This document shows positions 25,141 through 37,733 of a DNA stretch of 64,000 bases, piece after piece. The number at the start of each line of letters is the position of its first letter. Position 1 is the first letter of the stretch. The position numbers and the translations under genes are program-made. Origin of the DNA: Ottelia alismoides (Eukaryota; Streptophyta; Magnoliopsida; Alismatales; Hydrocharitaceae). The stretch spans positions 744,501-808,500 of the forward strand of contig JAZKJV010004148.1 of NCBI GenBank assembly GCA_037367405.1. The letters run 5' to 3'. Under the pieces are notes generated by a model. The model was given only the letters and a program-made list of their open reading frames with translations. It did no database searches and was not told where the DNA came from.

Positions 25141-25269
25141 GCTTTGGTAAGACTAAATATAGGATAAGAGTAAGTGTGAGAACTAATGTAATCTGGAAAA
25201 TTTACAGAGAAGGGAGAATATACAAGAGTGAATGAATCTTCTAAGCTGTTAAATCTTGATGTTGCATCT

Positions 25270-26491
25270 TCATGAAGAGTAATATGATGTATCTGCTATG
25301 TGCTCACTCTGTATGAAGTTCATGACCTCAACTTGGACTAACTGCTCTTTCAAATCTATAAAATGCTTCAATAGTTGTCCATTTATCACATGATATTGTG
25401 CACCATCTATGAGATCAGCTATCTCTACACTTCCATTCTCGTGCACTTTCTTAACAACAAAGGGACCCATCCATTTAGATTTGAGCTTCCCATGGAACAT
25501 CTTCAATCTGGCATTGAACAACCATACCTTTTGTCCAGGGACAAAGTCTTTGCACCTATTGTGTTGAACATGCCATCTCTTTACTTTGTCCTTATAAATC
25601 AAATTGTTGTCATATGCCCTATTTTGGATTTCCACGAGCTCGTTCAAGTTCAAGTCTCGACAAAGTTTCCCTAGGTGACAACTGCAATTAATCTTCTTAA
25701 TTGCCCATTCGGATTTGTGAATCAGCTCTGCGTGCAAATTACATGGCTTGCCATAGATCATTCTAAATGGTGAAGTACCCAATGGTGTCTTGTAGGTTGT
25801 CCTATAGGCCCATAGAACATGGTCCAAGAGCTGGGACCAGTTCTTCCTATCGGGACAAACCAACTTCTGCAAAATAATCTTCACCTCTCTGTTCGAAACC
25901 TCTGCCATGTCGTTGGACTGTGGGTGGTAAAGACTAGTAACTCTATGCTCAAATCCATAGTCCTTAGCTAAAGGTCTCATATCTCGGTTCACAAAGTGGC
26001 TACCCCCATCAGATCTCAAAACTTTTGGCACCCCGAACCTAGCAATAATATGGTCTCTCACAAACTTACAGACAGTCTTGCTATATGCGGTTCAGGTTGG
26101 GATAACCTCCACCCACCTAGATAGATAGTCAACCGCCAACAATATGTACTCATGTCCTTGGCTGTTGTAAAAGGGACCCGTAAAATCTATGCCCCAATAC
26201 ATCAAAAACATCACAAATAATCATCAGTTGCATGGGCATCTCATCTCTCTGTCCAACTATCCCTCCCATCCTTTGACAGATCGGGCACAACCGTACAAAA
26301 TCAATAGCATCTCTAAACAGGGTCGGTCAGTACAATCCACATTGAAGTACCTTGTGAGCGGTTCTCTTTCTCAAATGGTGTCCTCAAGCCTCAAGTGGAT
26401 GACAATATGTGAGGACACTCTGGTACTCCTCATGAGGAATACATCTTCTCCAAACACAATCCGACCCTTCGAAGAAAAGGAAAGGATCATC
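25270..26491 (-). pseudogene. Gypsy F integrase
   Basis: The open part (26061-25270, 263 codons) starts inside the catalytic core: FGVPKVLRSDGGSHF carries the second Asp, and HPQSNDMAEVSNREVK the Glu. It continues through YGKPCNL and ends with the C-terminal WMGPFVV-type domain. The HHCC zinc finger (CHPLEA, GHHLRKRT, CPICQRMGG) and the first catalytic Asp are upstream in other frames at about 26080-26490, separated by at least two frameshifts. This enzyme class inserts the cDNA into host DNA. Lesions prevent a full product. Confidence 0.85.
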
Positions 26492-27024
26492 TCAGTGGTA
26501 TCTCCTCGAATCCGACTTCAGTCGGTCAATGCTGCTCCTAGTCCAACCATGGGGAACCTCCTTGGAGACAAGATAGTTCACCATGTTGGCATACCACGGG
26601 AGTGAGTCAATAATACAAATTGACTCGTCTCGGAAGGTCTCTCTAATCCGCTCATAATCAAGAGAATCATTATGTTCAATCTGAGAAAGGTGATCATCCA
26701 CAACATTCTTCACTTCAGGTTTATCTTTTATCTCCAAATCAAATTCCTGGAGGAGTAAACTCCATTTAAGAAGACATGCCTTCACGTCCTTCTTTTCCAT
26801 TAAGTATCGAATGGTTGTATGATCAGTGTAAACTGTCACCTTAGAGCCCAAAATATATGATCTGAACTTCTCGAGGGCCCAAACTACCGCGAGCATTTCC
26901 TTCTCAGTCACTGTATAATTTTTCTGTGTAGGATCTAATACTTTGCCCGCGTAGTGGATCGCAAATAGGATCCCCTCTCATTGTTGTCCTAACACAACTC
27001 TTATAGCAAAATCTGAAGCGTCAA
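26492..27024 (-). pseudogene. Gypsy F RNase H
   Basis: The frame 26911-26492 begins [21 protein letters not shown] and includes [15 protein letters not shown] and the [11 protein letters not shown] segment, typical of Ty3/gypsy RNase H plus connection to integrase. The first catalytic region (LMIDASDFAI) is just upstream, at about 27015, in a different frame. The usual ADHLSR is VDDHLSQ here. It removes the RNA strand during reverse transcription in intact relatives. Confidence 0.85.
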
Positions 27025-28222
27025 TCATGATCTCAAGGGGAGAGACCAGTTAGGAGCTTGTAGGATAGGCGAGGCATAAATCTTCCTCTTCAAGAGCTCA
27101 AAGGACTCCAGACACCTGTGATCTATAACGAACTCTGTGTCTTTCCCTAAAAGCTCAGTCAGTGGGTCGGCAATCTTTGAAAAAACCTGAATGAATCTCC
27201 TATAGAATCCAACTTGCCCTAGAAATGACCGCACTGACTTCACGTTGGTAGGTGGATAGAGTTTCTTGATCACCTCCACCTTGGCAGGGTCAACCTCCAT
27301 TCCCCTTTTGGATATGACATGCCCCAACACGATACCCTCTGTCACCATAAAGTGACTCTTCTCCCAGGAGAGTACCAGATTCACCTCTCTACACCTCGTG
27401 AGGACGCGGTCCAAGTGCGCTGAACATGTATCAAAGGAATCACCATGGACCGAGAAGTCATCCATCAACACTTCCAGGAAATCTCCCACCATCTCAGCGA
27501 ATATGGCGATCATGCACTGCTGAAATGTTCCCGGGGCATTGCAAAGCTTGAATGGCATGCGCCTGAAAGCATAAGTGCCAAATGGACATGTGAATGTGGT
27601 CTTTTCCTGGTCCTCATAGGCTATGGCCACCTGGATTTAGCCTGAGTACCCGTCAAGAAAACAGAAGAACTCTTTCCCTGCGAGTCTCTCCAAGATCTGA
27701 TCAATAAAAGGCAAGGGAAAGTGATCTTTCTTGGTCGCAGCATTCAGGCGCCTGTAGTCGACACAGACGTGCCACAACGTGGGTACTCATGTCGTAATCT
27801 CTAGCCCCTTCTCATTGGTGACCATCTAAATTCCCAACTTCTTTGGGACAACATGAAGGGGCCACCCACTTAGAGTCAGAAATAGGGTATATAAACCCTG
27901 CCTTGCACCATTTCTCAATCTCTTTCTTCACCATTTCTCGTAGATTAGGGTTAAGTCTCCTCTTGAACTCATGGGAAGGTCTCACATTATCCTCAGTAAA
28001 AATGTGATGCGAGCAGAGAGCGGGGTTGATCCCCACAAGATCCGACACTGTCCAGCCTATTGCTTTGTGGTTCCTCTCTAAGACTTCTAACAACCTAGAC
28101 TCATGTTCTAAAGTCAAGTCTGAGCTAATGATGACATAATATCTCTCTTTGGGTCCCGCAATAAAGGCGTACTTGAGTGTAGGAGGTAGTGATTTCAGTT
28201 CTGACAACTGTGGTATCATCAA
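27025..28222 (-). pseudogene. Gypsy F reverse transcriptase
   Basis: In sense order: PPTLKYAFIAGPKERYYVII and EVLERNHKAIGWTVSDL linker, then the RT N-terminus (KEIEKWCKAGFIYPISDSKWV) in 28222-27812. A frameshifted fingers/palm section follows, then an open frame (27630-27025) with FGTYAFRRMPFKLCNAPGTF, the catalytic VLMDDFSVHG, and GFYRRFIQVFSKIADPLT of the thumb/connection. The MDD catalytic triplet is intact. Frame breaks around 27640-27830 disable the whole. Confidence 0.88.
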
Positions 28223-28606
28223 TCAAATCTGGCTGAACTGAATCTGGTTCCATGCTGCATGAAGGTGGGCTCAAATGTGTAGGAATATCCACCAAATTAG
28301 AAGTATCGAGAGTTGGATCATCAAAAATATCCAAACATTTGGCAAAAGCCACGTTCGACTCGTCATCTATGTCCCATGATTGTTTCAAAGAGGATGGAAC
28401 TGACAGATCCAGATGGATCTCTACGTCATCAAAGGAATAGGTAGATGCATCTCTAACAAGATCAGACAACACCTGACAAACTTCATCATACTACAATCTG
28501 CCTCAGAAGATGAGTACTCTGTGCTACTCTTTGAATCAGGTCGCTGACACTTAGTTTGCTTCATCTCAAGGTTCACCTCTTCGTTTGGAGAATGTAACTT
28601 CATCAT
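28223..28606 (-). pseudogene. Gypsy F protease-RT linker, starting with ATGATG
   Basis: The first codons directly follow the TGA that ends the protease frame (TGA-ATG-ATG). The product is acidic and poorly conserved; it resembles 54061-54675 in E (NLEMKQTKCQRPD against DLEMKQTKWKRPD). Two overlapping frames (28606-28421, 28472-28125) show a frameshift. Confidence 0.65.
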
Positions 28607-29161
28607 TCACGTACCATAATCAAAAGTTGTGCCTGCGGTCCTAAGGAATGGCCGCCTGAGAATGATTTGAGATTCTCTCCAATGATTGGGGGTCTCCATG
28701 TCCAAGACTGTGAAGTCAACCTGATAGTTCTGCCCCTCAATCGAGATAACTATATTCTTCACTTCTCCCTTAGGTCTCTTCACTGAACGATCTGCAAATT
28801 TGAGTAAAGCTCTGGATTTGTGAAGTGGTCCCAACTCCAATTTCTGATATAATGATAAGGGCAGTAAGTTGATCGAAGAACCGTTATCTAAGAGTGTGCG
28901 TGCAAACACAATGTCGTCAATACGACTCCCCACATAGTGAGCACCCATGTCTCTCTTTTTCCTTGGCAATGTCTGATTCTTGACACAATAGGTTGTGGCT
29001 ACTGACAAGACATGCGTCTTTATATTTTGGTTCTCTTTCTTCCTGCTAACCCTTGTAGGTGTGCATCTCACCTTAAGGTATTTCTGGAATGCAGGATGGT
29101 TAGCCACATACTCATCAAATATCACCTTAACTGTGATATTTTCTTTACAAAACCGTGCCAT
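28607..29161 (-). pseudogene. Gypsy F aspartic protease
   Basis: This is an open frame of 184 codons. It holds a basic region (LPRKKRDMGAHYVGSRID), the active-site loop LLDNGSSINLLPLSL, FADRSVKRPKGEV, and the C-terminal SQIILRRPFLRTAGTTFDYGT followed by TGA. It cleaves the gag-pol polyprotein in intact relatives. The catalytic loop is D-N-G rather than D-S/T-G; E has the same, H has DSG. LGRP is LRRP here. Confidence 0.8.
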
Positions 29162-29168
29162 ATCGGGG

Positions 29169-31662
29169 TCATCTTTCAGAATCTATTTGATACGCTTTCC
29201 TGCCGTAAGAGCACGGGAGAAAGGGATTGATTGAAGATAGGGAAACAGAGGATGAAGAGTCTGAATCATGAACTGAAAGATTATTCTTTGCATTAACAGA
29301 AACAGAGTTCTTCATACAAGAATCTTTTTGATGCAGCATGGAATTAGAATCAAATCTATCTACTATAGGTTGTGGAATAGAAGATGGAGTGGTATCCGCC
29401 ACAACCAAAGATGCAAGGTCCTCCGTAGAATCAGAAGTGTATCCATGTTACCGATGCTGCATATGTGCTCTCCTCCTCCTATCGGTTCCCTGAGTAGAAA
29501 TCCTCGAATAGTGCTGTTGGGGATCCGAAATACGATGCGTTTACTCCTCGTCCTCTAAAGACTCCCTAGGTAGAGCTCCAGAGATGTCCCGCCTTGTGTC
29601 CCTCACCCAGCCAGGTACGGTCACGGTCCTTCTACTCCTAAGTGACATGTGGTTAAACTCGTCACAGGAAAGAATCTCATGTTCAGATCTAGGAGATGCT
29701 GAATAGTATACCTGACCAGAGTGTTGCTGAGAACTAGATCAGTTTAGACTATTGGGGTTAGCCTGAACTTGGTCTGGGATTGAGTTAGAGGGTGTAGTCT
29801 GCTCGTCTCGCCATCTGGAAAGGCGGTTGACATCCACCCGTAAGTCGTGAATTTCATTCCTGTAGGAACGGATCTCGTCGAGTATCTGCTGCTGAATATC
29901 CACAGGACTAGATGAAGAAGGAAGTGGATAAGACTGGGAAGAAGAACGGGAAGACTGGCCCTGCTGGCCAGAGTACTATCTCTGCTGCTATTGCTGGGGT
30001 ATCTGCTGAGATTGCGGGCCCTGCTGTCCCGCCTGGTAATGGCCATGTCGGCCATACTACTGGTACTGCTGCCGATGCTGCTGGGGTGGCTGGAATCCAG
30101 GGCTCTACTATTAAGGAGGTGGTTCAGAGGTGAATGCAGTGGTATGAAAGGTCGGGGGATGCTGGTACATCTGTCGGTCTCCCGTACTTCCCTGTCTTGC
30201 AGGGTCCTGAGTATACCATATCCCATTCACCTCCCAAACTGGTGGAGGCTCCTCCTGAACTATCTCTGCTAATGGAGGTGGCTGCTAGAAAAAATGGGAA
30301 TAGGACTTATCCTACTCCCACGGTTGGGGTTTCTCTGACACCAACTGCTCCTGAATGTGGTGAACTTGGTATACGGGAGCAGAGGGTGCAGTCACGACAT
30401 GTATCTTTATCTTAGATCCCTATCAGTCAACTCCTCCATTTGTTTTGGAATCTTGGAGACACTCCGGTCCAATTCATCAATTCTCCTGTCAATCCTCTCG
30501 ACTACAGTAAACTAGTCAACATGGAGTCCCATACTAGGGATCACGTCCTGAGAGAGAACGAATGCGGATGATTTCCCCCCCTCCAAATGAGAGTGAACTG
30601 GGGGACGGTGTATAGGCCATGCTGGCCATCTGTTAGCGGCTAGTTTCAGCCATCTGCTCGAATACCTTCCAGACGGTATCCACTCCTCGTGATGTATAAC
30701 TTCCTCCATAGGCAGCGCTCACTAAACCCTGCATCTCAGGGTTGAGACCAGTAAAGAATGACTGGACCAAGATATTGTCATTTAGTCCATGACAGGGACA
30801 CTTCTGCAGGATATCCTTGAATCTTTGCCAAGCATCACAAATGCCTTCATGGAGTAAATGGGACAAACTCGTAATGCGCATCCTCATCATGTTAGTTCTA
30901 CTCAACGGGTAGAACTTCTTCAGAAACAAGTCCTTGAACTGGGCATAAGTAGTGACTATAACTCCCAAGTTCTTTACCAGTAGTTAGCTTTGTCACCCAA
31001 GGCAAATGGAAGGGCTTTGAGCCTAATATAATCCTTGCTAACATTATGATGTTTGAGGTTAGCACAGATGAGCTCAAAGTCCTTAGGAATGCATATGGCT
31101 CCTCAGAAGCATTCCTATCAAAATGTGGACGCAGGTTTAGAATGTGCGGCTTCAACTCAAAATCAACATTGGGTTCGACTGGACTCAAGTAGTTTTGAAT
31201 TTGATATTGTCCAGGGTTGTACGCTGCATCCATTGGTGGTTCGACCCCAACATTTAGTTGTCCTAACTGAGCTCGGAGTAGTGCGTGTTGCTTTTCAGGT
31301 GCAGCTAATCTGGCTAGTTCCATTCTCAATGGGACTTCATGGTTCTCTTCTTCCTCTTCTTTCTTCTTTGGAGGCATTTTTCTTGTATCTTCTTTAAGTC
31401 CTGAATTAGCAAGGTGTTCTTGATTAGAAGAGGATTTATGAATCAAGATATTATCACCGAGGTGAAGGTCTTCCTTGGTGAGGTGGGAAGAGAGAAAGGG
31501 AACGGTTTGAGAGTAACCATCCTGAGAGTGGGTGGTCCTGGGCTCAAGACAGTCATGAGTCCAGGTTGGTCCAAGTTGCGCTTGAACCTTTGAAGATGTA
31601 CTTTTTGGAGGGTTCAATGAGATATTCGCAAAGTTCGAATAAATATCCCCCCAATCGGTCAT
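29169..31662 (-). pseudogene. Gypsy F gag
   Basis: The likely start is the Met of MTDWGDIYSNF at 31662, chosen because H and E have related residues there. The N-terminal part has MPPKKKEEEEE, LRMELARLAAPE and the core YNPGQYQIQNYLSP. The frame shifts near 31010, and again where E has YYWLKNLG, then resumes at 30968-30633 with TTYAQFKDLFLKKFYPLSRTN and GLVSAAYGGSYTSRG. The Q/P-rich C-terminal part (30632-29744) and linker are broken. No zinc knuckle is visible. Gag forms the particle in intact relatives. Confidence 0.82.
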
Positions 31663-33102
31663 CTTCGATGTCAAAAGAACCGATTCGAACACGATAGTCA
31701 ATGAGGCGTTAGTTCTACAGTGCACGTAAATGTGCGGAGTAAATTCACACAATACAAATGCAATTCAAACCCTCAATTTCACCAACTCAATACGTGATGG
31801 CCGTAAGAGTTCGACCGAATTATTTGGTCAATTTTAGTTGGTGAGAATACAATCTTTGAAAGATTAACGAGCTGTTAGGTGCCTGTATTTTCCTATAGAC
31901 TGGCTCGGTTCTTATGACTAGTTTGACCTACTTTCAGCTAGTATAGGAGTAAGTACAGACCGTATAAATATGTCTACCTGTTCCTTGAGGACTAAGACGT
32001 CCTCTAAACCTCCCACTCTGCCAAGGAAGTCTAGACCATTTACCGGCTACCCGTATTCCTCATTGAAGAGTAGCTAATCGCCTAAAAATAAAGAACCAGT
32101 AGTAAGTAAGAAATCCAGGCTTGGCTCTATCCTAGGATCGTCTCTCTCTCTCTTGCAAGTAAATCAAACAATGAGTGCTTTATGCACCCGAGAACAAGGG
32201 TTCTTTTTATTCCAATTAATTTTAATCGACCTACTCAATTCAGTCCCAATTTTAGAGTTAGGTCATCACTTGAAATTAATCTAAACACAAAAGCACATTT
32301 ATCGTTCAGTCCCAATTTCCTTTTTGACCTTAAGTTGTAAAATAAGAAGGGAGTCGGAAATCAGAATGCAAACGAGAAACTATGATGCATGCTCAGAAGA
32401 AGGTATATTTACAGTGAATCCCAGCACTCTCCATGCGTTATGCAAAACTTAATTTGTAAATTTTACACTAAATGCATGCAGATCGAGAAAACCACACCTA
32501 AACAATATACTATTAGCGGGGAAGAATTGATTGAATTTGAGCTAAGTAATATGTTTCTATGTGCGTCTCATGATGAATCTTATAAGATATGTAAATCTTC
32601 TAATATATGTGTGGCCTAAATTACGATGGGCACAAATAAATTTGATTCTAAACTACCGTGGTCCTAATCCTTAATTTCGCCACTCAAGTCGAGCCCCACC
32701 CTCACTGGAGAGTGAAACATGTCTCGACACACCACAAAGAATGTCCAAGTCTTTTTTACACGCATGAGCTCTAAAACAAAAGCTGCTATAAAGAAGAAAA
32801 CTACCTAAATAATTACAACACAATAATTACAAAAATTTACAAAATTTCTCTCAAAAAAATTGCTTTTCCTCGCTCTTCAACAGTCGGCGCGCGTCACGTT
32901 CGTCGACCTCCGATGTACAAGTCCACCAGGCCCTCGCAAGGAAAATAAAATTTATGTTAGAGAGATAAAAACAAAATATATAAAAAAGTGAGCAGAAAAA
33001 TAATTACGAAAAAATGAAATAATTACATGTGGTTCGGGGGTCAGACTACCCGAGTAAATGAAAATCTAAATCCAAATTATTAAATTAATCCCTAAGCCGT
33101 TT
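31663..33102 (-). mobile_element. Gypsy F leader
   Basis: This is a non-coding stretch between primer site and gag. Blocks around 31790-31920 and 32110-32140 are shared with E (47920-48290) and, for the first, H (11830-11985), which shows the three are close relatives. Confidence 0.75.
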
Positions 33103-33123
33103 GCCTCCCCAGCAACGGCACCA
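33103..33123 (-). other. Primer binding site of gypsy F (tRNA-Asp type)
   Basis: The minus strand reads TGGTGCCGTTGCTGGGGAGG, two bases from the LTR end at 33126. The third-position change (GCG to GTG) is again a C-to-T type difference from the consensus TGGCGCC. Confidence 0.88.
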
Positions 33124-33125
33124 TC

Positions 33126-36042
33126 TGATAAGTCACTGAATACGATGTATAAATTGGGCACGTTGTAGTATGTGTACTTAGCGAATCAATCAAAACCGAG
33201 AGAAGATCTCCGTGAAGAGTGTCTCAGCTTAATTTATATCCCAAGCAAGTCCGGGGATGAACACAACGAGGCAAAGGAACAACATCGGGTTACTTTGAAA
33301 ATTTAGATCTCGATTTCCAAATGCATATTTTTTTAATATTTTTTTAATGCAAAAACAAATGCAAATGCGGCTGAATTAAGACAATAAGAAAAAACACAAC
33401 TAGGACAAATTAATTTTAATGTCAAATCAGTTCAATTCAACCAAATTATAAATTTTCAGAATCCTAATCCAGATATGAACACAAACACATTTTTTTGTAT
33501 TTTCGGGGTTAAAAAGCAACAATAAAAAATTCACACTTTTTATGGGTTTTTTCGCAATTTCTCACATAAACAGTTAGCAAAAATTTTGAAAGATTAACTG
33601 AAATATAAACATGATGAAAGAAAGCTATAGGAATATTTTTGGAATTGTTTGATAAAATATGAGTTTTTTAATGGATTTTTTAGTGAAAATAGAGTGACAA
33701 TGAGTAATTAATTCCCAATAAATCAACAATTGCAAATTTACCAGAGTGCGAATTATCTCAAAAACATATTTAGAAGCTCAAATCGGGAGAGTTGAAATTT
33801 TACGAAAAGGATGTATGTGGATTTAATTAAAAATCAAATAGTCAGATCACTATATAATTTATTTTAGGCACATGACAATTCCATTTAGATGAAATTTGGA
33901 CAATAACTCAATAACGTTTCAAAGCATCACGTCTAATTTGTGTGGAATTTTTAGAGCAACTATGTGACAGATATATATTTAAGAGTCCAGGATGGGTAAA
34001 ATACGAAGAGTTTCAGTTAGATAACTTTTTAATTAATCACCCAAAAACTAGAAAAATATAAATAAATATTCACATGACAAAGGATAAGTTGCTCAACATA
34101 ATGACATTTTTCATTGAGTAAAATGATTCTATACATATGTCCAAATTAAGATGCGAACATAGGGTTGTCTTTGCAAATTCAGAAAACAAAATTTACAACA
34201 AAAACATATATAGGGACCATTTTGCAATTACGAAACTATACAGAAAATTTATACAATTTTACAATAAAATAATAAAGAAAAATAAATGACCTTTCTTCTT
34301 CCTTGGTTCGCAGGTGGAACATGGAGATGAACCCAAAAAGGGTCGGCGACCGGCGCGGGTGGCAGAGGCGTGCGCCGGCGGTGGGGGGTGCGCAATAGGA
34401 GGAGTAGGGGGTGGAGTGGAAGCGGGACTGGGCAGAGGAGCCGCTGGTCAGAGAGGGCCGCTGTGGGCGGCACAGGTCGGCGGAGGGGGATCTGTGACAG
34501 AAGGCACGGTGCCTTGGCGGAGGAGCGGCACCGCCTGTAGTGAGGCGGCCGTGCGCGTAGTGGCAGAGGGCTGTGGGCAGAAGTCATCGGCTAGCTCCGC
34601 CGGTTGAGCAGCGGCTAGAGGGGGCGACGACGGTGATGCACCGCTGCTGCCTTTTTTAATTTTTTTAATTTTTTTGATTTAATCTTTTACTGCTGTCATT
34701 TTTTTTAGTTTTATTTTTTTAGATTTTTTTAAATAAAGATGATGAAATCTAGTGGTGATGGTATGATGTGGATAAACAAGAAATAAATGGAGGAGGGTGG
34801 TGAATAAGATGTGCTAAAACAATTGCAAAGATAAAAATGATGAAAAGATGAAAATGAAATTACCTACGGGTGAAGGCGGTCGCCTATGATGTGCTCACGA
34901 GAGCACGGACTTTGCTCGAATCGCCGGTGAGCGATGAGCTCGAGCAGCACGCGGTTGCGGCTGCGATGTTGGCCAAAAAGACAACAGATCTCACCAGAGA
35001 GAGGGTCGTCGTCGCTCAACCACGGTTGCGTCGCTGTCACTGATTCAACTCTGGGAACTAGGCTCTCCTCACATAAAGATGGATCAAAAGCAAAAATGAG
35101 AGGATGAGATGCATATAAATAGGCTGAAATGAGAGGTTATTAATGGGGTGGAATGTTATATTATTAATGGAGTTGAATCAGAGGTTTAAGAAATGGTGGG
35201 GTTGAATGAAGTTGAATGGTGGTTATTGTAGAGAATGAGAATTAAATAATAAAATAAATAATGATATAAAGTAGGCTACTTTAAATACACCAAAAATATA
35301 AATAAGAAAAATAGTGGTGAATTTACGAAGGAATACACACAACATGTACATTTTTTTGCTTTTCTAATATGTATTTTTTTGTCTTTTTAATAAGAGATAT
35401 TTACAATGGAAAAAATACAATAAAATACTATAATTAAAATACAACACAACAATGATTTTTTTGGATTTTTAAGTAATTGAGAAAGATAAAATAAAAAAAG
35501 AAAGAATGAATATATACAAAATATACAATGCACAACTAGGTCCCAAAACCCAACTTTTGCAAATGAGCTCCGATTTTAATGAAACCACTTCTGTTGGATA
35601 GATAATTTTCTTACTTGAACTTTAAAAGTGAGTTTGGTTAATTTGGAGTTCATACGGAGCGGGAATTTGGCCTGGAAGTTGTACTTTGTAGTTTTTTTAT
35701 CTTTAAGATCAAAGAGCATTTATTTGAGGTAAAATTTGTTTTATATGTTTGTATTTTTATATACATTTTTATGAACAAGATAGAGAAAGTGTTAACCAAA
35801 AAGGAGTTGAAATAAAATTATTAAAAAAACAAGAAGTTTTGGGCTATTTACAAGTGAAAAAGTCCTTTATTTTTGCGGCTTTTTATTGTTAATTTATTTT
35901 ATACAATCTAATATACATTAATTAGTGTGTTTTATTTACAAGAGTCATTTGGTAATTTATTGATTTTATAGACATTTATTTAGGATTTTTTAAGGATCTT
36001 GCTAAGATCAAGATATTGAGATGATGAATCGCAGATTCATCA
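33126..36042 (-). mobile_element. Gypsy F 5' LTR
   Basis: This is the 2917-bp partner of 20479-23390. The minus strand begins TGATGAATC-TGC-GATTCATCA and has a TATA-like TATTTATATG at 35111-35121. A GC-rich block follows with a Pro/Arg-rich frame (34587-34249). Confidence 0.92.
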
Positions 36043-37070
36043 CCGTGGGAAGAGGATCTAGGATTATTAATGGTGGGCACAAAGGATGGGAGTAATGGCT
36101 AGATGAGAAGGCCGTTGGGGAGCGAAGTGTGGCGAAGGTGGATGCTAGAAAAGGAAGGGAGCGAGGGCAGAGAGAGGTGTAACATTTGAGGGGGATGAGC
36201 TGGAGGAAGGAGATGGGGTTCGAGCTGTTGGATCTCATGATCCAACGGTCAGGGTTGAGGCGAAGATAGGTTGCCCTAATCAGATAAGGAGATCCGATCT
36301 AAGGTCCGAGAGAGGTGCGGAAGTGTGTGACGTAGATGAAGTTTATTGAGGGATCTGATGGTGGAGAGCGTAGGGGAGACATGGAGGGATAAGAACCACA
36401 AAATGAGGCACCATCTGATGGCTGAGATGAGAGAGGAATGCGCAGCTGGGATTACATCATGGAGAGACAAGATGATGGAGGGATACTGGAGAAAAACGGT
36501 GGAGATGGAGGCAGAAAAAGGTGGATCCAAGGGCAGAGAGGGGCAATACGTGGTGAAAGGGGAAGCGACCACGTGGGCATCCCAAATGGCGCCACGTGCC
36601 CGAATTAGATTATTCAAAAAAGGAAAAATAGAAGAAAAATACAAAATAAATAAAATGAAGCAAAATTAGCATAAAGTCAAAACATGAGAGTTGTAGATAT
36701 AGAGGAGATCTAGAAGCTTCATGTTGGACACAAAGTCAAAAGAGATCAAATAAACAAGGACATGTTTTTGGTGGCATTTTTAATAGATAAAAATATTGCT
36801 TTTAATTGTTTTGAGATTTTTTATTTTTAAGTTCTTTTAAAGCACAAAATAAATATCTACAATAATTAACCTAATTTTTATGCAGTTTTAAGATGAAATA
36901 AAATAGGGTAAAATAAAGAACATAAAAGGGTTAATAATAGACACAAGTTAGGGTTAATTATAGGAAGATGGTTTATTGTAAACATGCAGAACTAATGAAG
37001 ATTTGCAATGAAGTGCTTATGCTCTGAGGATATTAAGTGAGTATAGTAAAGATAAACCACAGATTCATCA
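36043..37070 (-). mobile_element. LTR G, right fragment (LTR start)
   Basis: The minus strand starts TGATGAATCTGTGGTTTATC at 37070, the same terminal palindrome type with two or three mismatches. GC-rich to 36600, then AT-rich. It abuts a gypsy RT coding fragment at 37071, so G inserted into gypsy I. The open frames at 36276-36669 on either strand have no recognisable content. Confidence 0.65.
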
Positions 37071-37733
37071 CCGACATGATAGGTAGTTTCCTCAAGATCT
37101 TCATGGATGATTTCTCAGTCTACAGGAATATTTTTGACACATGTCTTACTCATTTAGACTGAGTACTTCAACATTGTTGTGATGTGAACTTAGTGCTCTC
37201 ACGGGAGAAGAGCCACTTTTTGGTGAGTAATGGAATTGTATTAGGTCACGTCATCTCCAAACATGGTATGGAGGTTGACCCGACTAAGATTGATGTGATC
37301 TCCAAGTTAGAGTCACCACATAATTTGAAGCAGTTGAGGTCGTTCCTTTGTCATGTTGGATTTTATAGGCGATTCATTAAGGACTTCAACTAGATTGCCA
37401 TGCCTTTGACTAAGCTTTTGTGTAAGGAGAGTGAGTTTATAGTTGATGAGAAAGTCCTTCTTGCATTTCATCAGATGAAAGATATGGTTACTAAAGCTCT
37501 TATCCTTCAAACAACTAATTGGTCTCTTCCCTTTGAGATCTTGATGGACGCGTCAGACTATGCAGTTGGAGCTTTATAGGGCAGAGAAAGGATGTGATAC
37601 CGTTTGCCATACACTATGCTAGCAAGACTCTGGATGAAGCACAATACAATTATACGGTTACAGAGAAGGAGATGTTAGGAGTGGTGTTTTCTTTAGAGAA
37701 GTTCTGCTCATACCTACTTGGTTCACTTGACAT
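37071..37733 (+). pseudogene. Gypsy I reverse transcriptase/RNase H fragment
   Basis: The translation gives the RT active site IFMDDFSVYR, then LVLSREKSHFLVSNGIVLGH, the thumb segment HVGFYRRFIKDFN, and the start of RNase H (ILMDASDYAVGAL, TEKEMLGVVFSLEKF in a shifted frame). Both ends are cut by insertions: G LTR on the left, copia C on the right. Two in-frame stops (37391, 37577) and a frameshift near 37580 disable it. It is closely related to E and F but is a separate, older copy in the opposite orientation to F. Confidence 0.88.

Larger units (their letters stand above)
23406..25269 (-). mobile_element. Gypsy F region between integrase and 3' LTR
   Basis: There are 1.9 kb without a sense reading frame of note and no envelope-like protein with membrane segments. 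It contains T-rich low complexity (24640-24830), the polypurine-like repeats and one antisense open frame (23796-24104). Confidence 0.7.
20479..36042 (-). mobile_element. Gypsy F, complete Athila-like retrotransposon (15.6 kb)
   Basis: Two LTRs of 2912 and 2917 bp flank a 9.7-kb interior with, in sense order (right to left), primer site, leader, gag, protease, RT, RNase H, integrase, 3' region and polypurine tract. Domain order RT-RNase H-integrase defines Ty3/gypsy. The integrase YGKPCNL segment and tRNA-Asp primer site point to the Athila lineage. In the last 170 bases the two LTRs differ at about seven positions, so it is one of the younger insertions. Gag, RT and integrase have frameshifts; it is non-autonomous now. 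Confidence 0.92.

Noticed and set aside
36276..36669. Frames of 107-122 codons on both strands as a captured gene
   Set aside because: They overlap each other inside LTR G, show no recognisable motif, and end in AT-rich LTR sequence.
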